Shown here: piece by piece, positions 1-5,337 of the stretch
Numbering within the stretch: position 1 is the first letter of the stretch
How the letters are laid out: each line of letters begins with the position of its first letter
Assembly (NCBI GenBank): GCA_016196415.1
Contig: JACPXS010000129.1
Coordinates: 1-7,985 of the forward strand
Direction of reading: 5' to 3'
Length of the DNA: 7,985 nucleotides
Source: Candidatus Omnitrophota bacterium
GTDB lineage: Bacteria > Omnitrophota > Koll11 > Aquiviventales > Aquiviventaceae
Translations under genes and position numbers: made by a program
Notes under the pieces: model-generated
Databases searched by the model: none
What the model was told of the DNA's origin: nothing
Seen by the model: the letters and a program-made list of their open reading frames with translations, nothing else

Positions 1-2
1 AG

Positions 3-812
3 GAGCAGGCGGGCCGTTCCACCCCGCAGGAGCTGCTGCTCTTGCTCCAGATGCTGACCGGCGCCTATGAGCTGGTGCGTCGCAGCCCGATGGCGCAGAC
101 GATTCTGGAGCTGGCGGTCGTTAAGCTGGCGACGCGGGAGGCGTGGCAGTCGCTGGATGAGATCAGCCGGCGGCTGGAACAGGCCGGCGCCGGCGCGGCG
201 CCCGCCGGCGGGACGGCGGCGACCAGCCGGCCGATGCCGCCCGAGGCCTTGCGCTCGCTGCCGCGCTCGCCGTCCGCGGAGCCAGCCGAGCCGCGTGCGC
301 CTGCGCGCGCGCCACAGCCCGTCCCGCCGACGACAGCCGCCGATTCTGGCGAGGTCCCGCCCCCGCCGGCGCCCGAGCCGACATCCGCAGCGCCCGAGCC
401 GACATCCGCAGCGCCCGAGCCGGCGCCCGCGGAGCTGCCGGAGGCGGTGCGCTCGACGTGGCCGGCGTTTCTTGAGCGGCTCGGTGAGAAGAAGATGTCG
501 CTCGCCGCCTACCTCGCTCATGCGCGGCCCCTCTCGCTCGAAGGGGGCACGCTCGTCGTGGGGCTGCCGGGGTTTGCGCTGCACCAGGAGGTGCTCAGCG
601 TGGCGGGGCACAGCCGGCTCATCGACCAGCTGCTCAGCGAGCTGTGCGGGGCGGCGCTCACCGTGCGCTACGTGACGCTCGCCGACCCCGCCGAGGGCGG
701 GGCGCCCGCCTCGGCGCCGCCCGCGGCGGAGACGGCAGCACCGCCGATCGTGCAGGAGATCGTGCACCTGTTCAACGCCACCATCCTGGACCAGCCGAGG
801 CCGACGGCATGA
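3..812 (+). CDS. dnaX: DNA polymerase III subunit gamma/tau, C-terminal part (5' end outside window)
   Basis: This is the C-terminal 269 residues of DnaX, the clamp-loader ATPase subunit; the frame is open from position 3, so the gene begins upstream. The first 55 or so visible residues (around ELLLLLQMLTGAYELVRRSP) match the end of clamp-loader domain III. Residues about 60-150 are a low-complexity Pro/Ala/Glu linker with a 7-residue repeat (APEPTSA). Residues about 155-235 form a compact tau-type tail (WPAFLERLGEKKMSLAAYL, then an alternating hydrophobic stretch), the part that in tau contacts polymerase or helicase. The ATPase modules are not visible. The stop overlaps the recR start in ATGA, so translation is probably coupled. 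No slippery heptamer for gamma production is seen in this part. Identity rests on domain III plus the recR neighbour. Confidence 0.88.
   Translation, partial: EQAGRSTPQELLLLLQMLTGAYELVRRSPMAQTILELAVVKLATREAWQSLDEISRRLEQAGAGAAPAGGTAATSRPMPPEALRSLPRSPSAEPAEPRAPARAPQPVPPTTAADSGEVPPPPAPEPTSAAPEPTSAAPEPAPAELPEAVRSTWPAFLERLGEKKMSLAAYLAHARPLSLEGGTLVVGLPGFALHQEVLSVAGHSRLIDQLLSELCGAALTVRYVTLADPAEGGAPASAPPAAETAAPPIVQEIVHLFNATILDQPRPTA
370..423 (+). repeat. 21-bp in-frame tandem repeat in dnaX linker
   Basis: A 21-bp unit (cgcccgagccgacatccgca plus g) occurs at 370-390 and is repeated exactly at 391-411, with a partial third copy at 412-422. It encodes the heptapeptide APEPTSA inside the disordered linker of DnaX. 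Being a multiple of three, copy-number change keeps the frame, so the linker length can vary without loss of function. Confidence 0.9.
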
Positions 813-1411
813 CGACCTACGCGCGGCCGCTGCTGCGGCTGCTCGAGGCGCTGGAGAAGCTGCCCGGGATCGGGCCCCGCTCGGCGGAGCGGATGGCGTT
901 CTACCTGCTGCGGGCTTCCCGCGAAGAGGCGCGGCAGCTGGCGCAGGCGGTCACCGACGTCAAGGACCACCTGCGGTTCTGCGAGGTGTGCTTCAACCTG
1001 AGCGAGGCCGAGCGCTGCCGCATCTGCCAGGACGCCTCGCGCGACCCCGCCGTCCTGTGCGTCGTCGAGGAGCCGAAGGATGTCCTCGCCATCGAGAAGA
1101 CCGGGGCCTACCGCGGGCTCTACCACGTGCTCCTGGGGGCGATCGCGCCGCTCGACGGCATCGGGCCGGAGCTGCTGAAGATTGACGAGCTGGTGGCGCG
1201 CCTTTCGGACGGGGCCGTGCAGGAGGTCATCATCGCCACCGACGCGGACAAGGACGGCGAGACCACCGCCGCCCATCTCTCCAGGCTCCTCCGCCCGCAG
1301 GGCCTGAAGCTCACCCGGATCGCCTCCGGCATCCCCGTCGGCAGCCACCTGGAGTACGCCGACCAGGCGACGCTCGCCCGCGCCCTCGAGGGCCGCCGCG
1401 AGCTCAGCTAG
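809..1411 (+). CDS. recR: Recombination mediator protein RecR
   Basis: RecR (200 aa, the usual family length) forms a ring that works with RecO (and RecF) to load RecA at single-stranded gaps. Visible in order: an N-terminal helix-hairpin-helix (residues about 17-34, LPGIGPRSAERMAFYLL); a four-cysteine zinc site C58-x2-C61 ... C70-x2-C73; a Toprim domain from about 81 (VLCVVEEPKDVLAIEKTG, acidic E87/E88), with the second acidic motif ATDADKDGETTA at 143-154; and the C-terminal segment IPVGSHLEYADQATLARAL. The Toprim motif DADKDGE is more topoisomerase-like than the TxEGE form in E. coli RecR. The ATG shares ATGA with the dnaX stop. No ybaB/ebfC lies between dnaX and recR, although that gene is commonly found there. 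The 3' end overlaps the convergent pncB by 8 bp. Confidence 0.96.
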   Translation: MTTYARPLLRLLEALEKLPGIGPRSAERMAFYLLRASREEARQLAQAVTDVKDHLRFCEVCFNLSEAERCRICQDASRDPAVLCVVEEPKDVLAIEKTGAYRGLYHVLLGAIAPLDGIGPELLKIDELVARLSDGAVQEVIIATDADKDGETTAAHLSRLLRPQGLKLTRIASGIPVGSHLEYADQATLARALEGRRELS

Positions 1412-2750
1412 CGGCCAGGCGGCCGGCCAGCTCTTCCAGTTTCCGCGAGACCTTCACGGGATAGGCGGGATACGGCGGCTCGGGCGCCACGCGCCGGAGG
1501 TCCTCCGGCAACCGCGCCAGCTCTCGCGCGGCGCGCGCGCGCACGTCCGCCAGCGAGGGCGGCGCGGCGAGGCGGCGGCCCCCGCGCATCACCGGCACGA
1601 GCAGCGCCTCGCCTTCTTCCCGTTCGCCCTCCAGGCTGAGCGTGTCAAAGGCCATTCGGCCGTCGCCCCCGTACGTCCGGTGCACCTGCTTCCGTCCCGG
1701 CAGCGTCGCCTTGCCCTCCGAGCGCTTGGCCCGCGGGCGCCCCGCATACTCCTCGAGCTTGTAGGCGCAGTCCAACACAGGCGCATCCGCTGAGGCGCCA
1801 AGCTGCGTGCCGACCCCGAACCCATCAATCGGTGAGCCGGCCTTCAGCAGCGCGAACAGTTCCAGCTCATCCAGGCCGCCGCTGGCGAACATCTTCACCT
1901 CGCCAAGCCCCCCGTCGTCGAGGATGCGCCGCACCGCCTTCGCGTGGGCGGCGAGGTCGCCGCTGTCCAGACGGACCGCCGCGATGCTGACCCCGTCCTG
2001 TTTCAGGCGCGGGGCCAGCGACACCACCGTCTTGGCGGCCGCCTCCGTGTCGTAGGTGTCCAGCAGGAAGGTGACCGGCCCCTGCTGGGCCTTCGCGAAG
2101 CGGGCGAACGCCTCCGCCTCATCGTCGTGCGCCTCGATGAAGGCGTGCGCGACGGTGCCGTAGAGCGGGATCCCGAACACGCGGCCGGCCAGGATGTTCG
2201 ACGTGCCGGAGAACCCCGCGAGGTAGCTCGCGCGTGCGGCGAGCAGGGCGGCCTCCGCGCCGTGGGCGCGCCGCATCCCGAAATCGACGAGCAGCTTGCC
2301 GGGCGCCGCCAGCACCGAGCGGGCCGCCTTGGACGCGACCACCGTCTGCAGCTGCAGCAGGTTGATGAGCCGCGACTCGACGAGCTGCGCCTGGGGCAGG
2401 GGCGCGGTCACCCGGAGGATCGGCTCGTTCGGAAAGAAGGCCGTCCCTTCCGGCATCGCGTGGACCTCGCCGGTGAACCGCAGCCCCTCCAGATACCGCA
2501 CGAATTCCTTGCTGAACCGCCCGTCCTTCGCCAGCCACGCCAGCTCATCGGGCTGCACGCGGAGCGTCTCAAGGTAGGCCAGCGCCTGCTCAAGACCCGC
2601 GGCGAGCAAAAACCCGCGCCGCGGCGGCAGCGTCCGCACGAAGAACTCGAAGACGGCGGGGGCCTCCATCCGATGCGCCACGTAGGCCTGGAGCATCGTG
2701 AGCTGGTAGAGGTCGGTGAGCAGCGCGGAGGTACAGGGGTCAGGCGGCAT
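1404..2750 (-). CDS. pncB: Nicotinate phosphoribosyltransferase
   Basis: This 448-aa cytoplasmic enzyme converts nicotinate, PRPP and ATP to nicotinate mononucleotide, the entry step of Preiss-Handler NAD salvage. Family signatures are visible: TDLYQLTM near the N terminus (12-19), FEFFVR (34-39), DFGMRRAHG (156-164), GTSNILAGR (182-190), GTVAHAF with the conserved active-site-region His202 (198-204), DTYDT (231-235), RLDSGDL (260-266), FASGGLDE (288-295) and FGVGTQL (311-317), followed by a KRSEGKATLPG stretch typical of the shorter bacterial form. The ATG at 2750 lies 11 bp inside the end of pncA, so the two genes form a translationally coupled salvage operon on the minus strand. The C terminus overlaps the recR tail, leaving no room for an intervening terminator. 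Confidence 0.96.
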   Translation of the reverse strand: MPPDPCTSALLTDLYQLTMLQAYVAHRMEAPAVFEFFVRTLPPRRGFLLAAGLEQALAYLETLRVQPDELAWLAKDGRFSKEFVRYLEGLRFTGEVHAMPEGTAFFPNEPILRVTAPLPQAQLVESRLINLLQLQTVVASKAARSVLAAPGKLLVDFGMRRAHGAEAALLAARASYLAGFSGTSNILAGRVFGIPLYGTVAHAFIEAHDDEAEAFARFAKAQQGPVTFLLDTYDTEAAAKTVVSLAPRLKQDGVSIAAVRLDSGDLAAHAKAVRRILDDGGLGEVKMFASGGLDELELFALLKAGSPIDGFGVGTQLGASADAPVLDCAYKLEEYAGRPRAKRSEGKATLPGRKQVHRTYGGDGRMAFDTLSLEGEREEGEALLVPVMRGGRRLAAPPSLADVRARAARELARLPEDLRRVAPEPPYPAYPVKVSRKLEELAGRLAAS

Positions 2751-3342
2751 GGATCACTTGGTCGTAGCGGATCGGGATCGCGCCTCCGCGGAGCATCTCC
2801 TCCTCCGCCCGACGCCCGTCATCGGGCTGCACGTTGACTGCGCGGATGGCATCCTGCAGCAGGACGACGGCGTAGCCTCGCGCGAGCGCATCCTGCACCG
2901 TCTCGCGCACGCAGTAGTCGGTGGCCAGCCCCCCGACGAACAGCCGCCGCACCTCGGCCAGCCGCAGCCGCTCGTGCAGGTCCGTCCCCTGGAAGCCGGA
3001 GTAGGCGTCGCGCTGCGGATCCGAACCCTTCGAGACGATGAGCGCCGAGGGCGGCAGCGCAAGCCCCGGTGCAAATTCAGCCCCCGGAGTTCCCATCACG
3101 CAATGCGTCGGCCACGGGCCGCCCTGTTCTTTGAACGAGCAATGGCCCGGCGGATGCCAGTCGCGGCTCGCCACCACCGGCAGCCCGCGCTCCTTGAACG
3201 CCTGCAGGTATCGGTTGAGGATCGGCACGACCGCGTCCCCGCCCGCGACCGCCAGGCTGCCGCCCGGCAGGAAGTCGTTCTGGACGTCCGCGACCATCAG
3301 CGCATCTCCCGCCCCCAGCTGAAGCATCCCTTGACCAGCCAT
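2740..3342 (-). CDS. pncA: Nicotinamidase (isochorismatase-family hydrolase)
   Basis: This 200-aa enzyme deamidates nicotinamide to nicotinate, the substrate of the downstream pncB product. The catalytic triad of the family is present: Asp19 (VADVQNDF), Lys105 (IVSKGSDP) and Cys144 (ATDYCVRETV). The metal site is present as Asp61 and His63 (SRDWHPPGHCSF) and His80 (PWPTHCV). The substrate-region motif YSGF is at 114-117 and the cis-peptide region GGLATDYC is intact. All known essential residues are therefore in place. The start chosen is the ATG at 3342; an internal ATG six codons in (after CAAGGG) is the alternative. The upstream Shine-Dalgarno is weak for either. It is the first gene of the pncA-pncB operon, whose promoter should lie in the 80-bp gap before the tRNA. 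Confidence 0.96.
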   Translation of the reverse strand: MAGQGMLQLGAGDALMVADVQNDFLPGGSLAVAGGDAVVPILNRYLQAFKERGLPVVASRDWHPPGHCSFKEQGGPWPTHCVMGTPGAEFAPGLALPPSALIVSKGSDPQRDAYSGFQGTDLHERLRLAEVRRLFVGGLATDYCVRETVQDALARGYAVVLLQDAIRAVNVQPDDGRRAEEEMLRGGAIPIRYDQVIHAA

Positions 3343-3388
3343 CTGACCCAGCTTACCAAAACACTACCCGACCAGCAAGGCGGTAGGG

Positions 3389-3394
3389 TACAAT
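3389..3394 (+). promoter_or_regulatory. Candidate -10 box for the tRNA-Asn gene
   Basis: TACAAT sits about 28 bp before the mature 5' end of the tRNA, the right place for a -10 hexamer with a short leader. No good -35 hexamer is seen 16-18 bp upstream, so the call rests on one box only. Confidence 0.35.
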
Positions 3395-3422
3395 AGCATC
3401 ACCCAGCCAGTTAACCAGGCAT

Positions 3423-3703
3423 TCCCCGGTAGCTCAGCTGGTAGAGCGAGTGGCTGTCAAACGGCAGCTTCCCCGCGAAAGCGGGGTTGACAAAGCGGGT
3501 GAACTCAGGGAAGCCTAACCCCCGCGAGGGGTATGGTAATCCTGAGCCAAGCCCCCGCCGTTGGCGGGGGAAGGTGCAGAGACTAAGCGCCCGCCACCTA
3601 CCGCGCAGACGCGCTACGGTGAAGAGATAGTCCAGGCCTTGCGGAAACGCAGGGGCACCCTGTAACCACCAGGTCGCAGGTTCGAGTCCTGCCCGGGGAG
3701 CCA
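3423..3703 (+). tRNA. tRNA-Asn(GUU) interrupted by a group I intron in the anticodon
   Basis: Exons 3423-3457 and 3663-3703 join into a 76-nt cloverleaf with encoded CCA. The acceptor stem is TCCCCGG/CCGGGGA with discriminator G73, as expected for Asn. The D stem is GCTC/GAGC and the T arm GCAGG-TTCGAGT-CCTGC. The joined anticodon loop reads CTGTTAA, so anticodon GUU. The join falls between the second and third anticodon bases (35 and 36). Unspliced, the gene would read GTC and could be mistaken for tRNA-Asp, but the discriminator and overall sequence are Asn-like. The anticodon stem has an A27-C43 mismatch at its outer pair; the other four pairs are canonical. The last ten bases form part of the direct repeat that bounds the downstream island, so this gene appears to be its integration site. 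Confidence 0.93.
3458..3662 (+). ncRNA. Group I self-splicing intron (IC3-like), 205 nt, no ORF
   Basis: The core matches the small tRNA-borne group I introns such as the Azoarcus tRNA-Ile ribozyme, which is of very similar length. P1 pairs exon 3452-3457 with the internal guide 3464-3469, giving the required U-G pair at the 5' splice site (U3457 with G3464). The intron ends in G3662 (omega-G). P2 is a GC stem with GAAA loop (3471-3486). P3 is GCGGG 3495-3499 with CCCGC 3590-3594. P5 is capped by GCGA (3520-3531). P6 is an 8-bp GC stem (3552-3570). P7 is GACTA 3581-3585 with TAGTC 3628-3632, the guanosine site. P8 is around 3603-3614. P9 is a 7-bp stem with GAAA loop (3637-3654). The conserved strings GAGCCAAG and ATAGTCCAGG are present. 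There is no homing endonuclease, so mobility would need trans help or reverse splicing. Confidence 0.93.
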
Positions 3704-3721
3704 GTTTGTTACCTCGCGAAC
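3694..3721 (+). repeat. Left direct repeat (attL-like) at tRNA-Asn 3' end
   Basis: Starting in the tRNA acceptor strand, CGGGGAGCCAGTTT is identical to 6665-6678. The next 14 bases match with three differences (positions 3708, 3709 and 3714), giving 25 of 28 identical; similarity stops sharply on both sides. Position at a tRNA 3' end is the classic site used by tyrosine recombinases of integrative elements. Confidence 0.75.
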
Positions 3722-3742
3722 ACCAACCGAGGTGTTGCGAGG
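3712..3742 (+). other. Strong stem-loop just after tRNA-Asn
   Basis: CCTCGC 3712-3717 and AACACC 3719-3724 pair with GGTGTT 3731-3736 and GCGAGG 3737-3742: twelve pairs with one bulged G (3718) and a 6-nt loop. It could help 3'-end formation of the tRNA precursor, but no T-run follows, so an intrinsic terminator is not supported. Confidence 0.6.
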
Positions 3743-3743
3743 G

Positions 3744-3793
3744 AAGGGGCTGTTGACCTTTCGGGTTGACAGCCCCTTGGCTTATGGTAGTCT
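3744..3793 (+). promoter_or_regulatory. Inverted repeat with overlapping promoter for the island RNA
   Basis: AAGGGGCTGT (3744-3753) pairs perfectly with ACAGCCCCTT (3769-3778), and the stem extends inward with TGACC/GGTTG. The right arm contains a consensus -35 box TTGACA (3766-3771), and TAGTCT (3788-3793) follows after 16 bp as a plausible -10. Transcription would start near 3800, at the first hairpin of the structured RNA. The half-site AAGGGGC/GCCCCTT recurs in the repeats at 4085-4122 and 6744-6787, so a shared regulator is possible. Confidence 0.5.
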
Positions 3794-3829
3794 ATCGCTA
3801 AGGCGAAAGCCTCTGTCAGGAGGTGCTAT

Positions 3830-3862
3830 ATGATAGAAAAACTGGCAGGGGCGCGTCCTTGA
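3830..3862 (+). CDS. Possible 10-residue leader peptide ORF in the structured RNA
   Basis: A perfect AGGAGG (3818-3823) lies 6 nt before ATG at 3830, opening MIEKLAGARP and ending TGA at 3860-3862. The spacing and strength are those of an efficient start site, and the GGAGGTGC context is shared with the 4180 gene. It may be a leader peptide whose translation changes folding of the downstream hairpins, or the remains of a longer gene. No run of one amino-acid codon points to classical attenuation. With ten codons, chance cannot be excluded. Confidence 0.35.
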   Translation: MIEKLAGARP

Positions 3863-4010
3863 GGTAAGGCCCAGCCTCCGGAATCGGTCCAGAACTGGTG
3901 CACAGTTCTGGAAACTCCGCGGCAGCCGAGCTAAAAGGGGTACAAGATACCAGCGACCCTCGACACCAAAGTGCACCTTTGGTAGAGGACAATCGTTGGC
4001 GCGCCATTCG

Positions 4011-4043
4011 ACGGGGGAGTGAATTTGCCTCCCCCGTTTTTTT
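4011..4043 (+). terminator. Rho-independent terminator of the structured RNA
   Basis: ACGGGGGAG (4011-4019) pairs perfectly with CTCCCCCGT (4029-4037) across a 9-nt loop and runs into seven Ts (4037-4043). It is the best terminator in the window and sets the 3' end of the RNA at about 4043. Confidence 0.9.
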
Positions 4044-4084
4044 CATAAGAGTCGGCAGATTACATAGTGCAGCGTAGGGTTTAA

Positions 4085-4122
4085 AAGCCCCTTTCTGCTA
4101 AAATGGTAGCGGAAAGGGGCTT
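4085..4122 (+). promoter_or_regulatory. Extended -10 promoter inside a 16-bp inverted repeat, before the membrane cassette
   Basis: Arms 4085-4100 and 4107-4122 (AAGCCCCTTTC outer part) form 16 pairs with one T-G wobble. TGC-TAAAAT (4097-4104), an extended -10 box, straddles the inner arm and loop. No clear -35 lies 17 bp upstream, as is usual for extended -10 promoters. Transcription from here would begin in the right arm and serve the 4180-5113 cassette. The same arrangement recurs at 6744-6787. The repeat may be an operator that blocks the -10, or a dispersed palindromic repeat. Confidence 0.5.
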
Positions 4123-4179
4123 CGTCTTAGGTACATACCATTACGGTCATTGGCGACCAAGAACGTTTGGGAGGTGCGC

Positions 4180-4335
4180 ATGTCCGAGCAACAGAAATCC
4201 GTAAAACGGGAAGTTCCTAGCAATTCAAAGAGTGGCGTTCCGAGAAAAGAAAACCCCAAGAAGGTTTCCCCGCCGAATCCCAAAGCAGAGAACATCATCA
4301 AGTTCGGCGAGGAGAGAAATTATCGGACCACCTAA
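4180..4335 (+). CDS. Small basic Pro/Lys-rich protein, first gene of membrane cassette
   Basis: A 51-residue protein of unknown function. The ATG at 4180 follows GGGAGG with good spacing (the GGAGGTGC context also seen at 3818), and it is preferred over an upstream in-frame start. The protein is Lys/Arg/Pro/Asn-rich, has no hydrophobic segment and is probably largely disordered. Residues 32-41 (PNPKAENIIK) match residues 15-24 of the 62-aa protein at 4925 in the pattern PNPxAxN[IV]I[KR], so the two small proteins that bracket the membrane protein appear related or bind the same partner. The stop lies 20 bp before the next start, so co-transcription is likely. AT-richer codon use than the chromosome flanks suggests transfer. 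No family is recognised. Confidence 0.65.
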   Translation: MSEQQKSVKREVPSNSKSGVPRKENPKKVSPPNPKAENIIKFGEERNYRTT

Positions 4336-4355
4336 TAAGATCAGGCTGATTGCAC

Positions 4356-4907
4356 ATGCCGTCCAACGAAGGAGTATCAAACAGAGCAGATCGTCCAAGT
4401 CTTGACGTCATCCTGCAAGAGATGCAGGAGTTGAGACGATTTCAGAATAGTTCCGTCGAAGCTTTAGACGCCAAGGCTGGGACGCTGGTGGGATTCTTGG
4501 GTGTCATCATGACCCTGAGCGCTGGCAAACTCTACTTCGACTACCCTCTGAGCAGTCTGTTGAGCGCATTATGTATGTTGAGCCTCATCGGGTCACTCAT
4601 CAACGCCGTCCGAGGATTACAGGTCAGAGGCTACCACTTCAATCCATCACCGGATGCATTGGTCGACGACTACCTCTTTAGGCATCCAGATGAATGGCGG
4701 GGTGACAAAGCGGGAGCGAAAGAACAAATTCTGGCTGATCAGCGGGACGCCTACAACCAAAATAAGGTTATGCTCGATAAAAAGACTGCATGCGTTCAAT
4801 GGACTATCAACCTGTTGTTAGCTGGTGTGTTATTTTTCATCGGTCAGTATTTTTATCCGAAGATTGCAGCCTTTTCGTGCCAATTGTGTCGGCTGCTTAA
4901 CCCCTAA
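4356..4907 (+). CDS. Multi-pass membrane protein resembling SLATT/Pycsar-type effectors
   Basis: A 183-residue protein from ATG 4356 (a TTG two codons earlier is possible; the Shine-Dalgarno is weak). It begins with a short amphipathic helix, then VEALDAKAGTLVGFLGVI, the helix-into-membrane signature I associate with 2TM effectors of SMODS/Pycsar-type defence systems. Membrane segments: about 41-60, 66-86 and a third at 148-168. Between them is a soluble helical stretch rich in Asp/Lys (PDEWRGDKAGAKEQILADQ), then NQNKVMLDKKTACVQWT leading into the last helix. In known systems such proteins permeabilise the inner membrane when a nucleotide signal is made on infection; no cyclase or sensor gene is adjacent here. 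Flanked by two small related basic proteins. Family assignment is from pattern recognition only. Confidence 0.65.
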   Translation: MPSNEGVSNRADRPSLDVILQEMQELRRFQNSSVEALDAKAGTLVGFLGVIMTLSAGKLYFDYPLSSLLSALCMLSLIGSLINAVRGLQVRGYHFNPSPDALVDDYLFRHPDEWRGDKAGAKEQILADQRDAYNQNKVMLDKKTACVQWTINLLLAGVLFFIGQYFYPKIAAFSCQLCRLLNP

Positions 4908-4924
4908 CCAGGAGGAGAAAGGAA

Positions 4925-5113
4925 ATGCCCGATAAAAAAGGCCAACCACCAGCAGAACCGGCCAAGCCTAACCCTGACGCCTCGAATGTGATTCGCAAGG
5001 GCACACCACCTGGTGGGATTAAGAAAGTGGCTGCCCCAATCCTAAAGCGACCAATATCATTAGAGAGGGCCAGAACGGCTAACCCCATGTTTAAGGTGTT
5101 GGAATTCCGGTGA
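4925..5113 (+). CDS. Small basic Pro/Lys-rich protein, third gene of membrane cassette
   Basis: A 62-residue protein with a strong AGGAGG 8 nt before its ATG, starting 17 bp after the membrane-protein stop, so it sits in the same operon and has the best ribosome site of the three. It is rich in Pro, Lys, Arg and Gly with no membrane segment. Residues 15-24 (PNPDASNVIR) reproduce the motif of the 51-aa first-gene product. The C-terminal half (PISLERARTANPMFKVLEFR) is more ordered in appearance and has no counterpart in the first protein. Its role is unknown; an inhibitor, activator or partner of the membrane protein is possible. It ends 7 bp before the convergent gene at 5121, with no terminator between. 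Confidence 0.65.
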   Translation: MPDKKGQPPAEPAKPNPDASNVIRKGTPPGGIKKVAAPILKRPISLERARTANPMFKVLEFR

Positions 5114-5120
5114 CACAAAC

Positions 5121-5318
5121 CTATTTCCGAGGTGAGCGGCGTGAAGAACGGCGCGGTTTCCAGCCGGGGCGAAGGCCTTTGGCGATGATCTTCTGAGGCA
5201 CGCGGATTCCTTCGATCGCCGAGGACGACGCAGCGGCCACCACGATCATCTTGTCCCGCAGTTTCGGATCCCGAAAGTACGGGTTCGTCTCACTCAACGG
5301 CTTCTCACGGCGTTTCAT
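5121..5318 (-). CDS. 65-aa protein with Fic-antitoxin-like [ST]xxxEG motif
   Basis: This small gene is transcribed away from the 5395-6389 operon. The ATG at 5318 is chosen; an in-frame GTG at 5330 would add four residues. Residues 9-22 read SETNPYFRDPKLRD, and residues 31-38 SSSAIEGI contain S32-xxx-E36-G37. That fits the inhibitory helix consensus [ST]xxxE[GN] of Fic-domain AMP-transferases, found in stand-alone antitoxins such as VbhA (about 62 aa). No Fic domain is present in the window. The tail (residues 49-65) is Arg/Pro/Ser-rich and could bind nucleic acid. It could be an orphan antitoxin, the N-terminal stub of a lost Fic gene, or a regulator of the divergent operon. A divergent TATAAT promoter with TTACAC -35 lies just upstream. 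Confidence 0.6.
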   Translation of the reverse strand: MKRREKPLSETNPYFRDPKLRDKMIVVAAASSSAIEGIRVPQKIIAKGLRPGWKPRRSSRRSPRK

Positions 5319-5337
5319 GGCCGGGCCCACTCACTAA

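Larger units (their letters stand above)
3796..4043 (+). ncRNA. Unrecognised structured RNA with potential kissing hairpins
   Basis: No protein frame fits this 250-nt stretch, which runs from a promoter-like site to a strong terminator. Stem-loops seen: AGGC-GAAA-GCCT (3801-3812); a perfect 10-bp hairpin 3888-3912 with loop GTGCA (3898-3902), enclosed by a GCC/GGC and CGGA/TCCG helix; GGTA-CAAGA-TACC (3939-3951); and a perfect 7-bp hairpin 3965-3983 with loop TGCAC (3972-3976), enclosed by CCTC/GAGG. The two loops are exact reverse complements, allowing a 5-bp kissing contact. GGCGCG 3850-3855 can pair with CGCGCC 4000-4005 to close the fold. It does not resemble tmRNA, 6S, SRP, RNase P RNA or a group I/II intron to my eye. 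It could be a regulatory or guide-like RNA of the island, or a long leader for the downstream cassette made before termination. Confidence 0.6.

Noticed and set aside
370..423. Tandem repeat as a CRISPR-like array
   Set aside because: The units are contiguous without spacers and encode an in-frame heptapeptide linker.
668..1348. 226-codon minus-strand frame across dnaX and recR
   Set aside because: It is a GC-rich shadow of well-supported genes, with no family features.
1944..2837. 297-codon plus-strand frame opposite pncB and pncA
   Set aside because: Its composition (His/Arg/Gly-rich, no motifs) is that of an antisense frame; the opposite strand carries intact enzymes with catalytic residues.
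3452..3464. Apparent tRNA-Asp anticodon GTC in the unspliced gene
   Set aside because: The third base belongs to the intron. Splicing between U3457 and T3663 gives GTT, and the discriminator G and acceptor sequence fit tRNA-Asn.
3712..3778. Consecutive stem-loops after the tRNA as an intrinsic terminator
   Set aside because: No T-run follows either stem; the second contains a consensus -35 box instead.
3801..4010. Structured RNA as tmRNA, 6S RNA, SRP RNA, retron msr-msd or a second group I/II intron
   Set aside because: None of the conserved strings or end pairings of those families is visible, and there is no reverse transcriptase nearby.
3782..4046. Two minus-strand frames of 64 and 76 codons
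   Set aside because: They run across the hairpins and terminator of the structured RNA, lack ribosome sites and show no protein-like pattern.
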